A DNA stretch of 64,000 nucleotides from Colivivens sp964452915 (GTDB taxonomy: Bacteria > Bacteroidota > Bacteroidia > Bacteroidales > Bacteroidaceae). The notes beneath the pieces were generated by a model. It was not told the DNA's origin, ran no database searches, and saw only the letters and a program-made list of their open reading frames with translations. The stretch is from contig CAYVNW010000001.1 in the NCBI GenBank assembly GCA_964452915.1, forward strand, positions 80,809-144,808, written 5' to 3'. Of this stretch, positions 35,539 to 44,978 are shown piece after piece. The position numbers and the translations under genes were made by a program. Position 1 is the first letter of the stretch; every line of letters begins with the position of its first letter.

Positions 35539-36225
35539 CTACTCCCAGTTGCCCGCCATCTTGTTCTGAGGGTCTTCAAGATCACCAATACGCAATCCGT
35601 ACCAATTACCCTCTGTATTGTCGGCATTGTCCAAGAACAAGTCAGCACGGTTTTTGCCTCTCTTCTTCAACTCATTCTTAAGTTGCTTGATTTTCTTAAC
35701 ATTCATACCGTCAAGATAATCATCGAGCGAAGCACGTACTTCACATACCTTATCAAACTCGTTTGATTTAAGGTTGAAAGCCTCATTCTTACGAAGTTGG
35801 AATTGAGCTCCCTCTTTTCCCACTGGTATGTATTTCAGTGAGTCAGGATTGGAAATGTTCAGTTTCTCAGCAGCAGACTGCCAAATGGTATCGCTGTGGA
35901 AAACGCCGGCTGCTATGGCATCAGCCTTCGTAGCATAGCTCATTGACAATTCATCAGTCCATACATCCTCATCGATCTTGACAATAGCACGTCCGTTCTT
36001 CACGAAGTCGATCAGTGAATCAAGGGTTCCGCAATACTCACCTGCATGGCTTTTCTTAAATTCATCCTCTGCATCACGGATTTGCAACAAGCGGGCAATG
36101 ACAATCTTCTCTCTATCGGATTTCTCATCGTCGAACGCAATATCACCATAGATACTCATTATGCACGCTCCTGCAAGTCCAAGCACACATAAGACAAGCA
36201 ATGAATTGATAACAATTTTCTTCAT
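35539..36225 (-). CDS. Hypothetical protein with N-terminal membrane anchor (228 residues)
   Basis: Start taken at the ATG at 36225 (MKKIVINSLLVLCVLGLAGA); the frame continues upstream only into the repeat. The N-terminus is a single hydrophobic helix (residues 4-23), possibly a signal peptide or anchor, with a Cys at about 21 that might suit lipidation but lacks a strict lipobox. The next stretch, ARLLQIRDAEDEFKKSHAGEY followed by LDSLI, resembles the post-helix region of pseudopilins, but I would not call it one. The remainder is acidic and soluble. Copies of the dispersed repeat flank both ends of the gene. Function unknown. Confidence 0.7.
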   Translation of the reverse strand: MKKIVINSLLVLCVLGLAGACIMSIYGDIAFDDEKSDREKIVIARLLQIRDAEDEFKKSHAGEYCGTLDSLIDFVKNGRAIVKIDEDVWTDELSMSYATKADAIAAGVFHSDTIWQSAAEKLNISNPDSLKYIPVGKEGAQFQLRKNEAFNLKSNEFDKVCEVRASLDDYLDGMNVKKIKQLKNELKKRGKNRADLFLDNADNTEGNWYGLRIGDLEDPQNKMAGNWE

Positions 36226-36257
36226 AATGTAATTTCGTATTTCTATTTTTTGTATAT

Positions 36258-36335
36258 TCGCACTCCGCGCAGATAGCTGGATACACCTCGGCAGTTCAAA
36301 CAAGTTTGGCTCTGACCTCGGCTTACATTGCTATC
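36258..36335. repeat. Dispersed bulged-hairpin repeat, copy 3
   Basis: Starts CGCACTCCGCGCAGATAG; stem AGT(T)CAAA (36293-36300), loop CAAG, TTTGGCT (36305-36311), then CTGACCTCGGCTTAC. It lies in the 5' UTR of the 228-residue protein gene if transcription starts at the box at 36349-36342. Confidence 0.75.
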
Positions 36336-36341
36336 GTGGTA

Positions 36342-36349
36342 CAAAAATA
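36342..36349 (-). promoter_or_regulatory. -7 type box for the 228-residue protein gene
   Basis: Minus strand TATTTTTG (36349-36342), about 117 bases before the ATG; a TTG about 23 bases upstream is slightly too far for the usual spacing. If used, repeat copy 3 would be transcribed in the leader. Confidence 0.4.
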
Positions 36350-36400
36350 GCGAATAAAAATGAATTGGGTTTCAACTCAAGCAACTTTTTTAAATTAAAA

Positions 36401-37864
36401 ATGATAATTGACTACTTAGAAGAGCTGATTTTAAATAATTTCGGCTTTAAACCGACACTTGACCAAGCAAAAGCAGTGAGAGCACTGTCGGAATTCATAC
36501 TTACTGACCAGACTGGAAGAAGCAGTGGAATGGGAAATGTTTTCATTCTGCGCGGATATGCCGGCACAGGAAAAACGTCGCTCGTCAGTGCGCTTGTGCA
36601 AACAATGGAACAGGCAGAACGCAAGTGTGTACTCATGGCACCTACAGGCAGAGCAGCAAAAGTGTTTTCTTTGTATGCCAACCATCCTGCATTCACTATC
36701 CACAAACGGATATATCGCCAAAAGTCAATCGACGAGGATGCTGTATTCCAAATGGGATTCAACGCACAGAAAAACTCTTTGTTTATAGTTGACGAAGCCT
36801 CGATGATATCTAACGATTGCTCACAAGGCATGTTCGGAACCGGACGATTGTTAGACGACCTAATTCATTTTGTTTATTCAGGTGAAGGATGCCGGTTGAT
36901 TCTATTAGGTGACACTGCTCAGCTACCGCCAGTGGGAGACACGGAGAGTCCCGCCTTGCAACCCGAGGTGTTGCGCTCTTACGGGCTTGAAGTTACGTGC
37001 ACTACATTGACTCAAGTGGTCAGACAAGAAGAACTTTCGGGCATACTTAGTAATGCTACCGGCTTACGACAAACTATCAGCCATGCACAAGCCGGAGCAG
37101 TGTTTCATATTCCACACATCAACTTCAACACAGACGTGCACAACGTACCAGGAAGAGAACTGATAGACGAACTCGCCGGTTGCTATCATCAATACGGAAT
37201 CGATGACACCATCGTAGTATGCCGATCGAACAAAAGAGCACACATATATAATATGGGTATTCGCAATCAGATTCTTGACCGTGAGGAAGAATTGTCCACT
37301 GGCGACATGGTGATGATTGCAAAGAACAATTACTTCTGGCTAAAGGAAAACCTTAAAGGAGAAGCTATGAGCGATTCCACCCATGACGTACAAAACGACT
37401 TCATTGCTAACGGTGATATAGCACGTTGCATGAGAGTGACAAACGAAAGAGAACTGTTTGGTTTTAGATTCGCAGACTGTGTACTGAGCCTGCCTGACTA
37501 CAACGATTTGGAAATCAATGCGACAGTGTTGCTCGATACTCTGCACACAGAGGCACCGGCACTCACCAAGGAGCAAAGCCGGCTATTATTCAATAAAGTG
37601 CTAGAAGACTATGCCGACATCCCATACAAGAGGGATCGACTGAAAAAATTGAGGGAAGACCCCTATTACAATGCACTGCAAATAAAGTACGCCTACGCAG
37701 TTACCTGTCATAAGGCACAAGGAGGACAATGGGCGTCCGTATTCATCGATCAAGGGTACGTCACCGATGACATGACAGGTGTCGATTACTACCGTTGGCT
37801 TTATACGGCATTTACACGAGCCTCCCAGCACGTATATTTAGTCAATTGGAAACAAGATGACTGA
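36401..37864 (+). CDS. RecD-like SF1B DNA helicase
   Basis: 487 residues from the ATG at 36401 (an upstream in-frame TTG at 36365 is unlikely). Helicase motifs: Walker A GYAGTGKTSL near residue 54, motif Ia MAPTGRAAKV near 83, Walker B FIVDEASMI near 127, motif III LLGDTAQLPPVGD near 170, motif V YAVTCHKAQGGQW near 430 and motif VI YTAFTRAS near 467. The N-terminal extension of RecD2 is missing; this is the short form common in Bacteroidota. Probably moves 5' to 3' on single-stranded DNA in repair. Its stop abuts the alaS stop with no gap. Confidence 0.9.
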   Translation: MIIDYLEELILNNFGFKPTLDQAKAVRALSEFILTDQTGRSSGMGNVFILRGYAGTGKTSLVSALVQTMEQAERKCVLMAPTGRAAKVFSLYANHPAFTIHKRIYRQKSIDEDAVFQMGFNAQKNSLFIVDEASMISNDCSQGMFGTGRLLDDLIHFVYSGEGCRLILLGDTAQLPPVGDTESPALQPEVLRSYGLEVTCTTLTQVVRQEELSGILSNATGLRQTISHAQAGAVFHIPHINFNTDVHNVPGRELIDELAGCYHQYGIDDTIVVCRSNKRAHIYNMGIRNQILDREEELSTGDMVMIAKNNYFWLKENLKGEAMSDSTHDVQNDFIANGDIARCMRVTNERELFGFRFADCVLSLPDYNDLEINATVLLDTLHTEAPALTKEQSRLLFNKVLEDYADIPYKRDRLKKLREDPYYNALQIKYAYAVTCHKAQGGQWASVFIDQGYVTDDMTGVDYYRWLYTAFTRASQHVYLVNWKQDD

Positions 37865-40480
37865 CTATAAGCCAGCCATCTCTAATACCTTATCAATCGC
37901 GGCAGACATACCCGCAGGATTCTTTCCGCCAGCAGTAGCAAAGTGAGGTTGTCCTCCACCTCCACCTTGCATAAGTTTTGCCGCCTCACGTACAAACTGA
38001 CCGGCATTCATTCCACTCTTCACCAAATCGTCGGAAAGTGCGACGGTTAATGTAGGCTTGCCATTAGACTCACATGCGATTGCAACCAACAGCTTTTCTG
38101 GGAACTGAGCGCGGAGCTGGAATGCGATGTCTTTTACCTTCTGCGGATCAACCGGCAACACATCACTAATCACCTTCACACCGTTTACTTCTTTCGCACG
38201 ACCGATAAGATCACGCTTCAGTTGCAAAGTCCTCTGTGCCATGAATTCACTTACCTGAGCATGAAGTTCCTTATTCTCAGATATAGCCTTCTCTATGGTA
38301 GAGCGGAGATCTGGAGCATTGTTGAACAACGCACGCACATCTTTTATGAAATCTTGCATACGGTCCATCATTTCCTCTACTTGCTTACCTGTTATTGCCT
38401 CAATACGACGCACACCGGCAGCTATCGAACTTTCAGAGATAATACGAACCATTCCTAAGTGACCTGTAGACGATGCATGACATCCACCACAGAACTCAAC
38501 ACTCGAACCAAACTTGACAACACGGACCTTATCACCATACTTTTCACCGAACAGTGCTATTGCCCCGAGTTTTTTAGCCTCTTCTATTGGTATGTCACGG
38601 AATTCTTCAAGCGGAATGTCTTCACGTATCCGTTCATTTACAATATGTTCAACATCACGCAACTGTTCTGAAGTCACCTTCTCAAAGTGTGAAAAGTCGA
38701 AGCGCAACCCCTCGGCTGTAACAAGTGAGCCCTTCTGTTCAACATGTTTACCAAGAACCTCGCGCAAAGCCTCATCAAGCAAGTGTGTACACGTATGGTT
38801 AGCCTCAATAGCACGACGTCTGTCCACATCTACACATGCCATAAATTCAGCCTCAGCATCTACCGGCAATTTGTCTACTATATGTATCGACTGTCCGTTC
38901 TCACGCTTAGTGTCCAACACGTTTATTGTCTCCTTCTCGTTGACAAGCACTCCGGTATCACCTACTTCACCACCCATCTCCGCATAGAAAGGAGTTTCAT
39001 CAAGTACTATTTCATAAACAATACCTTTCTTCTGCTTTACATACCTGTACTTCAAGATGTGGCAACTGTATTCTGTATAATCATAACCCACAAAATGACT
39101 CTCGCCATCATGGAGTACGGTCCAGTCACCCATTTCCACTTGTGCAGCATTGCGGGCACGATCCTTTTGTTTCTGCATCTCCACATTAAAGCCCTCTTCA
39201 TCGACAGTAAGCCCATTCTCACGACAAATAAGTTCAGTGAGGTCGAGTGGGAATCCATAAGTATCGAACAAGCGGAAAGCCTCAGTACCAGGAATTTCAG
39301 TCTTACCATCAGCCTTAACCTGATTCATAACGTCAGAAAGTAATTTGATGCCATTAGCCAGAGTACGTAAGAACGAATCCTCTTCTTCCTTCATCACTTT
39401 CATGATGAGATCTTTCTGTGCCACCAATTCCGGATAAGCATCACCCATCTCAGAGATAAGTGTCGGTACCAACTTATAAATAAAAGCCTCCTTCTGTCCG
39501 AGGAACGTGTATCCATAACGGACAGCTCGGCGCAAGATTCGACGAATCACATATCCAGCCTTTGCATTGCTCGGAAGTTGTCCGTCGGCAATAGAGAAAG
39601 CAATAGCCCGCAAATGGTCAGCTACGACACGCATTGCGACATCAGTCTTCTCATCTTCACCATATTTCTTGCCCGACATATCACCAATCACTTTGATTAT
39701 AGGTTGGAACACATCTGTATCATAATTTGAAGTCTTGCCCTGAAGTGTACGCACAAGTCGCTCAAAGCCCATACCTGTATCTATCACCTTAGCAGGCAAC
39801 GGTTCAAGACTGCCGTCAGTTTTGCGGTTGAACTGCATGAACACAAGATTCCAAATCTCAATTACTTGTGGATGGTCTTTATTAACGAGTTCACGTCCTG
39901 GGACCTTAGCCTTTTCTTCAGCAGAACGGGAATCAATATGTATTTCTGAGCAAGGACCGCACGGACCTGTATCACCCATTTCCCAAAAGTTGTCGTGCTT
40001 GTTACCATTTATGATGTGGTCCTTTGGAAGAAACTGCTCCCATATCGAGGCTGCCTCGTTGTCACGTTCAAGCCCCTCATCAGGTGATCCCTCAAACACC
40101 GTGGCGTACAAATCATCAGGATTAATTTTTAGCACATCAACTATATATTCCCATGCCCAACTGATTGCCTCCTTCTTAAAGTAATCGCCGAACGACCAAT
40201 TGCCCAACATCTCGAACATAGTGTGGTGATAAGTGTCGTGCCCCACTTCTTCAAGATCGTTGTGCTTACCGCTTACCCGCAGACATTTCTGTGAATCCGC
40301 CATACGACGGCTTATCGGTTGTACATTACCAAGTATGATATCTTTAAACTGGTTCATACCTGCATTGGTGAACATGAGGGTCGGGTCATCCTTCACTACC
40401 ATCGGAGCAGACGGTACAATGAGGTGTCCCTTGCTTTTAAAGAATGCCTTAAACGATTCTCTTATTTCTTTTGCTGTCAT
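37865..40480 (-). CDS. alaS: Alanyl-tRNA synthetase
   Basis: 871 residues, full length. The N-terminal aminoacylation domain begins MTAKEIRESFKAFF and has the class II motifs with MTNAGMNQFK-like sequence (LMFTNAGMNQFKDI) near residue 35. The editing domain has HTCTHLLDEALR near residue 561 and the zinc-binding CGGCHASSTGH near residue 663, where many AlaRS have CGGTH. The C-terminal DHHA1 domain ends GGGGGQPHFATAGGKN. It charges tRNA-Ala and clears Ser/Gly mischarging. Single gene, convergent with the RecD-like helicase, with a TAnnTTTG box upstream. Confidence 0.97.
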   Translation of the reverse strand: MTAKEIRESFKAFFKSKGHLIVPSAPMVVKDDPTLMFTNAGMNQFKDIILGNVQPISRRMADSQKCLRVSGKHNDLEEVGHDTYHHTMFEMLGNWSFGDYFKKEAISWAWEYIVDVLKINPDDLYATVFEGSPDEGLERDNEAASIWEQFLPKDHIINGNKHDNFWEMGDTGPCGPCSEIHIDSRSAEEKAKVPGRELVNKDHPQVIEIWNLVFMQFNRKTDGSLEPLPAKVIDTGMGFERLVRTLQGKTSNYDTDVFQPIIKVIGDMSGKKYGEDEKTDVAMRVVADHLRAIAFSIADGQLPSNAKAGYVIRRILRRAVRYGYTFLGQKEAFIYKLVPTLISEMGDAYPELVAQKDLIMKVMKEEEDSFLRTLANGIKLLSDVMNQVKADGKTEIPGTEAFRLFDTYGFPLDLTELICRENGLTVDEEGFNVEMQKQKDRARNAAQVEMGDWTVLHDGESHFVGYDYTEYSCHILKYRYVKQKKGIVYEIVLDETPFYAEMGGEVGDTGVLVNEKETINVLDTKRENGQSIHIVDKLPVDAEAEFMACVDVDRRRAIEANHTCTHLLDEALREVLGKHVEQKGSLVTAEGLRFDFSHFEKVTSEQLRDVEHIVNERIREDIPLEEFRDIPIEEAKKLGAIALFGEKYGDKVRVVKFGSSVEFCGGCHASSTGHLGMVRIISESSIAAGVRRIEAITGKQVEEMMDRMQDFIKDVRALFNNAPDLRSTIEKAISENKELHAQVSEFMAQRTLQLKRDLIGRAKEVNGVKVISDVLPVDPQKVKDIAFQLRAQFPEKLLVAIACESNGKPTLTVALSDDLVKSGMNAGQFVREAAKLMQGGGGGQPHFATAGGKNPAGMSAAIDKVLEMAGL

Positions 40481-40510
40481 TGTATGATTCTTTTACTGCA
40501 AATTTGAGTA

Positions 40511-40518
40511 CAAAGGTA
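40511..40518 (-). promoter_or_regulatory. -7 type box for alaS
   Basis: Minus strand TACCTTTG (40518-40511), 30 bases before the alaS ATG; no good -33 TTG. Confidence 0.5.
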
Positions 40519-40592
40519 CTAAATAATTGAGTAATGACAGACTACATTATTGATTAATTTGATTTTCGAATCCGATTATGCATTTTTTGTAG

Positions 40593-40600
40593 TAACTTTG
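40593..40600 (+). promoter_or_regulatory. -7 type box immediately before a glycosyltransferase gene
   Basis: TAACTTTG at 40593-40600, only 4 bases before the ATG at 40605. Transcription from it would start at about the first codon. Confidence 0.45.
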
Positions 40601-40604
40601 TATC

Positions 40605-41528
40605 ATGACAATATCAGTAATTATACCTGTTTACAATGTTGAGAGTACACTGAGGCGATGTATCGCCAGTGTACTATCCCAATCATTTGCTGATTGGGAA
40701 GCAATCTTGGTGGATGACGGCTCGACCGACAGCAGTGGAGTTATATGTGATGAATATGCCTCAAAAGATGCACGTATACACGTGGTACACAAAGCCAATG
40801 GAGGTCTGAGCGAAGCACGAAATACAGGAATTGATGTAGCCAAGGGGGACTTCATCACTTTCATGGACAGTGATGACTACATCGACAACGACACGTATGA
40901 GAAAGTGATTGAAATTGCGTGTGAATATGCGGAAACGGAAATACTGGAATACCCTGCCATAGTGCACAAAGGACACAAGACCGAATACAGGCTTGACTTA
41001 GACACTCTGACTTACAATGATGCAAGAAGTTATTGGATTGACGGGAAAGCTTATGAACACACATATGCATGGAACAAATTCTTCCGACGTTATTTGTTCG
41101 ACGATGTGGTATTCCCATCTGGAAAGTATTTCGAAGATGCCTGGACTCTGCCTCTTATCCTCCAAAAGAATCCGATAATAATGATTATATCTCAAGGACT
41201 CTACTACTACCAGTGGAACGACAATGGTATCACTGCACGCCCTTCCGGTGAACGACTTCATCAACTTCTCTACGCACAGATCGAGGCGTCACACCTCTTA
41301 AGGTTGCCGTTAACTACAGACGAGACTGCTGAATGGTACCTGCATTTGCTAAACATACAAATTGATGTGTGCCGCTTCTGCGGAGTGCAACCAATCTTGC
41401 CCGACCGCAAACTTCCCAGACATTTATCACGAACTATGCCTGACAAAATAAAAATAACGATACTCAACTTATTCGGGATCAAAGCACTATGCAGACTATA
41501 TCGCATAATAAAGGGCAAATCAATATAA
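40605..41528 (+). CDS. Family 2 glycosyltransferase
   Basis: 307 residues. MTISVIIPVYNVESTLRRCIASVLSQ is a typical GT2 opening; DDGSTDSSG near residue 37 and DSDDYIDND near residue 88 are the nucleotide and metal sites. EDAWTLP near residue 180 fits the catalytic acidic residue position of EpsJ/WcaA-like enzymes. No membrane segment. The next glycosyltransferase starts 40 bases before this gene ends, so the two are translated from overlapping frames and probably act in one glycan pathway, such as a capsule or lipopolysaccharide side chain. Confidence 0.87.
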   Translation: MTISVIIPVYNVESTLRRCIASVLSQSFADWEAILVDDGSTDSSGVICDEYASKDARIHVVHKANGGLSEARNTGIDVAKGDFITFMDSDDYIDNDTYEKVIEIACEYAETEILEYPAIVHKGHKTEYRLDLDTLTYNDARSYWIDGKAYEHTYAWNKFFRRYLFDDVVFPSGKYFEDAWTLPLILQKNPIIMIISQGLYYYQWNDNGITARPSGERLHQLLYAQIEASHLLRLPLTTDETAEWYLHLLNIQIDVCRFCGVQPILPDRKLPRHLSRTMPDKIKITILNLFGIKALCRLYRIIKGKSI

Positions 41529-42448
41529 GTTTTATCGTGCCTTACTACAACCTGCCTATCGACATGCTGAAAGAGTGTGTCGTAAGTATCCTTGCATTGG
41601 ATATATCAAAAGAGAACAGGGAGATTATTATTGTGGATGATGGGAGTATTGTAAGTGCAGAACCGATGCTGAGACATCTTTCGTCCGACATTATATATAT
41701 CAAGCAAAGCAATCAAGGACTGAGCGGAGCAAGAAATGCAGGCATGGAGGCAGCGCACGGAGATTATATACAATTTGTTGACGGTGATGATAGGCTCCTT
41801 AGCCATAGCTACAATAAATGTATACAGCTCATGTATGACAAGCATCCTGACATCATTTTATTCAGGACAGGACAGAGAGACTGCAATATCTCCATAAAGG
41901 CTCCCGTCAAGACAGAGAAGACATCAGGAACACAATACATGCTCCATCACAACATGCATGCAGCGGCATGGGGTTATCTGTTCAGAAAGAGAATCACACA
42001 CGGGCTTGAATTTACGCCAGGCATACTACATGAAGACGAGGAATTCACTCCTCTCCTGTTCCTTAACGCCCAAACGGTCATATCTACAAATATAAAAGCC
42101 TATTACTACCGCAAAAGGAAGGGGTCGATAATACACAGGAACGATGAGCAGTGGATCAACAAGCGGCTAAACGACTTTGAGGGAGTGATCCTCAGGTTGC
42201 ATGAAGACACAAACCTCATGAGTCAGCCTCACAAAGACGCACTTTGCAGAAGAGTGGACCAACTCTGTATGGACTATCTCTACCAGTCAATTGTACTGAC
42301 AAAAAATATTGGCAAGGTTAGACAACGAGCGTCGGTTCTCCAACAATACGGGTTGTTTCCACTTGCCAATAAACATTATACAAAAGCGTACAGTCTGTTC
42401 CGCTTAATCTCAAAATGGCTATTAAGCATGCCTCAAGCGCAATCTTGA
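41489..42448 (+). CDS. Family 2 glycosyltransferase
   Basis: 319 residues. The GT2 fold begins at residue 12 (INISFIVPYYNLPIDMLKEC), so the start inside the preceding gene is needed to keep a few residues before the first strand. DDGS near residue 52, GARNAG near 82 and DGDDRLLSH near 95 are the usual GT2 sites, and HEDEEFTPLLF near 180 fits the catalytic region. It overlaps the previous glycosyltransferase by 40 bases. Sugar and acceptor cannot be told. Ends 40 bases from the convergent S9 peptidase gene. Confidence 0.85.
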   Translation: MQTISHNKGQINISFIVPYYNLPIDMLKECVVSILALDISKENREIIIVDDGSIVSAEPMLRHLSSDIIYIKQSNQGLSGARNAGMEAAHGDYIQFVDGDDRLLSHSYNKCIQLMYDKHPDIILFRTGQRDCNISIKAPVKTEKTSGTQYMLHHNMHAAAWGYLFRKRITHGLEFTPGILHEDEEFTPLLFLNAQTVISTNIKAYYYRKRKGSIIHRNDEQWINKRLNDFEGVILRLHEDTNLMSQPHKDALCRRVDQLCMDYLYQSIVLTKNIGKVRQRASVLQQYGLFPLANKHYTKAYSLFRLISKWLLSMPQAQS

Positions 42449-42488
42449 TATGAATTAAGACAAACTTAGCATTGTCTGGTCATACCAT

Positions 42489-44939
42489 TTACAAATCTTT
42501 CTTAGAGTACATGCTTTCCCACCATGAGCCATCATCCTGCAAATACTTTGCAAACCAGGCGAATATAGTGTTTTGCCACTTAATACGCTTCTGATAATCG
42601 AGAATATGATGGTTTTGATCCTTCACCAGTACCATGGCAGTCTCTCTGCCCAGTAATTTCAAAGCGGTATACATCTGAATACTTTCACCAACAGGCACAT
42701 TTGTATCAGCATCACCATGAAGGAAGAGAATCGGAGTGTGCACCTTATCAGCATTATAAAGCGGACTTTGGTCAACAAACAAATGCTTGTCAGTCCATGG
42801 GTAGCGGTTTGCCATGCTAACCTCACTGTAGCTGTATCCCCAATAACCTTCTCCCCAATAACTTGTATGGTCGCTGATGCCCGCATGAGAAATGGCAGCC
42901 GCAAAGATGTCAGTCACAGTTTGCAAGTATTGAGTCATGAAACCTCCATAGCTGGCACCTATGCATCCTATTTTCTTATCGTTCACATACTGGTGTTCAC
43001 GACAGAACTGTAAAGTCCCGTCAATAATATCTTGTGCAACGCCATCTCCTGCAGTGTCGACATGACGAGCAGACCATTTTTGTCCAAAGCCCGTAGCTCC
43101 CGACGGATTGATTACAAGCACCACATATCCAAGCGATGCATAAGCATGATGAGGATACCGACTCTCAAAATTACGGCTTGTAGGACTGCAACCTCCATAA
43201 TAGTTGACAATCATAGGATACTTCTTGGATGCGTCGAAATCAGCAGGAAGATAATATCGTGCATATACCGTTTCACCGCGTGAATTAGTAAATGTCCAGG
43301 CATGGCATTCGCCGAGATGTACATTTTTAAGGGTCTCACTACTTAGCTCTTCTTCTACTGCAGGTTTCAACGTTTTAAGGCTCATAGTGTACAAGCGGTC
43401 ACTGTTCGACGCACTGCAACCATAATATGCCATCATCATCGATCTGTTTGCAAAACCGGCACCCATAATAACCTCCTCATTACAATCCAGTTGCTTGATT
43501 TCACGAGTTTTCGGGTCAAGACGGAACATGTTTATTGAATCACGGTCCTCAGCAGTGAAATATATCCGCCCGTCACCTGTATTCCACCAATAGTTGGCTA
43601 CAGACGGATCGAAATCACGTGTAAGCGGTATAGTATCGTTATTAGAAAGCAAATAGAGTTGCTTGTCAATCATGCTTGGAGTCTGTCCTTCATCAACATT
43701 TATGCCTATACCATTCAGACACTCAGGCGAACCCGACACAAGCACTTGCGAGGCATCGGGTGAGAACAAGGCGCGGTCGATGAAGCCATCCTTAACAATC
43801 AAAGTCTCCGTCTGCATATTTTCCAAATTCATCTTATACAAGGTAAACACAGTTGTTGGCCGTGACGTCAGCCTTGATTCCGACTTTATAAACAATATTT
43901 GTTTGCCGTCAGCCGATATGTCTTGCAAATAAATATTGTGATGTCCAAAGGTCAGTGGCTGCATTACGCCGGAGTTCAAGTCGAAAAGAGCCAAATTATT
44001 GCGTTCACGCCATCCTGGCTGACGGTCATCAGGCTCAATTACTTCATACACACCGGCATCCTCTTTTGGTCCTTCACTCGTTATATTATAAATAAGGTAT
44101 GACTCTGTAGGTCCCATAACAAACGAACCGGTTGGGATATCAGATGCGAGAATGCTTTGAGAGCCTGTAGTAGGATCTTCAGCTACAAGCATCCTTCCGT
44201 TCACACCCTCACGAACATAATAAAACTTCTCAGAGCGAGGCATCCACGTCAATCCGGCAGTACGCTCAGCAATCACTTTTCCCGTGGCCACCTCTACCAC
44301 CTTATAACGTTGGGATGTTCTTCCGCCCTGCTTTACAGTCAGGTATCCTTTTATCAAGTACTTTCCGCTTGGCGATAGCCCTACGTTATTGAAATGTGTG
44401 CCGTGAATCACATCCCAGAAATTGTAATTATGTACTTTTGACGCCGGTTCCACTTTTATCACCCCACTTTTATCACACTCAACACTCACCCGCATAGAGT
44501 CATTTGAATCAGGAGTTGTGAGATACTTGATTGCTATTTGGTGAGACGACGGATCCAATTTCACATATCCTGTCATCACCTTTTTACCATCCACATACAA
44601 CTGGTAATTATCTATTCCAGAGACATTAATTGTTGCATCTGTATAACGTGAATTGTTGATATTGAAGCCTACGAGATGCAACGCATCACCCGATGGGCAC
44701 CCTGGGAGTTTCGGATCAGACAATACCTTTCCGTCTTCAAGAGCTTCGAATCCGACAGTATAATCCATCATGTCGGAAGAGGAAAAAGTCTTTGAGTTGA
44801 CATCAGTGCTATCAGCCATAAACGGACTACGCACCACAAACGGACCAACATACTTGTAGGTTGTGACATCAATTGTCTCTGCCTGCAGACTCAAAGAAAG
44901 CAAGCTTATCAAAATCGAAAAAAATAACTTAGTATTCAT
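42489..44939 (-). CDS. S9 family prolyl oligopeptidase, DPP IV-like, secreted
   Basis: 816 residues. Signal peptide ending near LQAE (residue 20). The N-terminal half is a beta-propeller in the DPP IV style; the alpha/beta hydrolase follows from about 550. The serine nucleophile is in GCIGASYGGFM near 662, the catalytic Asp in HGDADTNVP near 742 and the His in DQNHHILDY near 775. Such enzymes cut X-Pro or X-Ala dipeptides from peptides in the periplasm. The gene follows malQ by 39 bases on the same strand and may be cotranscribed. Confidence 0.9.
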   Translation of the reverse strand: MNTKLFFSILISLLSLSLQAETIDVTTYKYVGPFVVRSPFMADSTDVNSKTFSSSDMMDYTVGFEALEDGKVLSDPKLPGCPSGDALHLVGFNINNSRYTDATINVSGIDNYQLYVDGKKVMTGYVKLDPSSHQIAIKYLTTPDSNDSMRVSVECDKSGVIKVEPASKVHNYNFWDVIHGTHFNNVGLSPSGKYLIKGYLTVKQGGRTSQRYKVVEVATGKVIAERTAGLTWMPRSEKFYYVREGVNGRMLVAEDPTTGSQSILASDIPTGSFVMGPTESYLIYNITSEGPKEDAGVYEVIEPDDRQPGWRERNNLALFDLNSGVMQPLTFGHHNIYLQDISADGKQILFIKSESRLTSRPTTVFTLYKMNLENMQTETLIVKDGFIDRALFSPDASQVLVSGSPECLNGIGINVDEGQTPSMIDKQLYLLSNNDTIPLTRDFDPSVANYWWNTGDGRIYFTAEDRDSINMFRLDPKTREIKQLDCNEEVIMGAGFANRSMMMAYYGCSASNSDRLYTMSLKTLKPAVEEELSSETLKNVHLGECHAWTFTNSRGETVYARYYLPADFDASKKYPMIVNYYGGCSPTSRNFESRYPHHAYASLGYVVLVINPSGATGFGQKWSARHVDTAGDGVAQDIIDGTLQFCREHQYVNDKKIGCIGASYGGFMTQYLQTVTDIFAAAISHAGISDHTSYWGEGYWGYSYSEVSMANRYPWTDKHLFVDQSPLYNADKVHTPILFLHGDADTNVPVGESIQMYTALKLLGRETAMVLVKDQNHHILDYQKRIKWQNTIFAWFAKYLQDDGSWWESMYSKKDL

Positions 44940-44978
44940 TGTTTCCTATTATTAATGATTGCAAGCAGTCACAAGGCA

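Noticed and set aside
35539..36225. Type II secretion pseudopilin
   Set aside because: There is weak similarity after the N-terminal helix, but no Gly/Glu prepilin cleavage motif and no secretion genes nearby.
38744..39343. 199-codon open frame opposite alaS
   Set aside because: alaS is certain on the other strand and the antisense frame has no recognisable feature; the same reasoning removes long antisense frames opposite mutS2 (3853-4425) and the rod gene (55445-55951).
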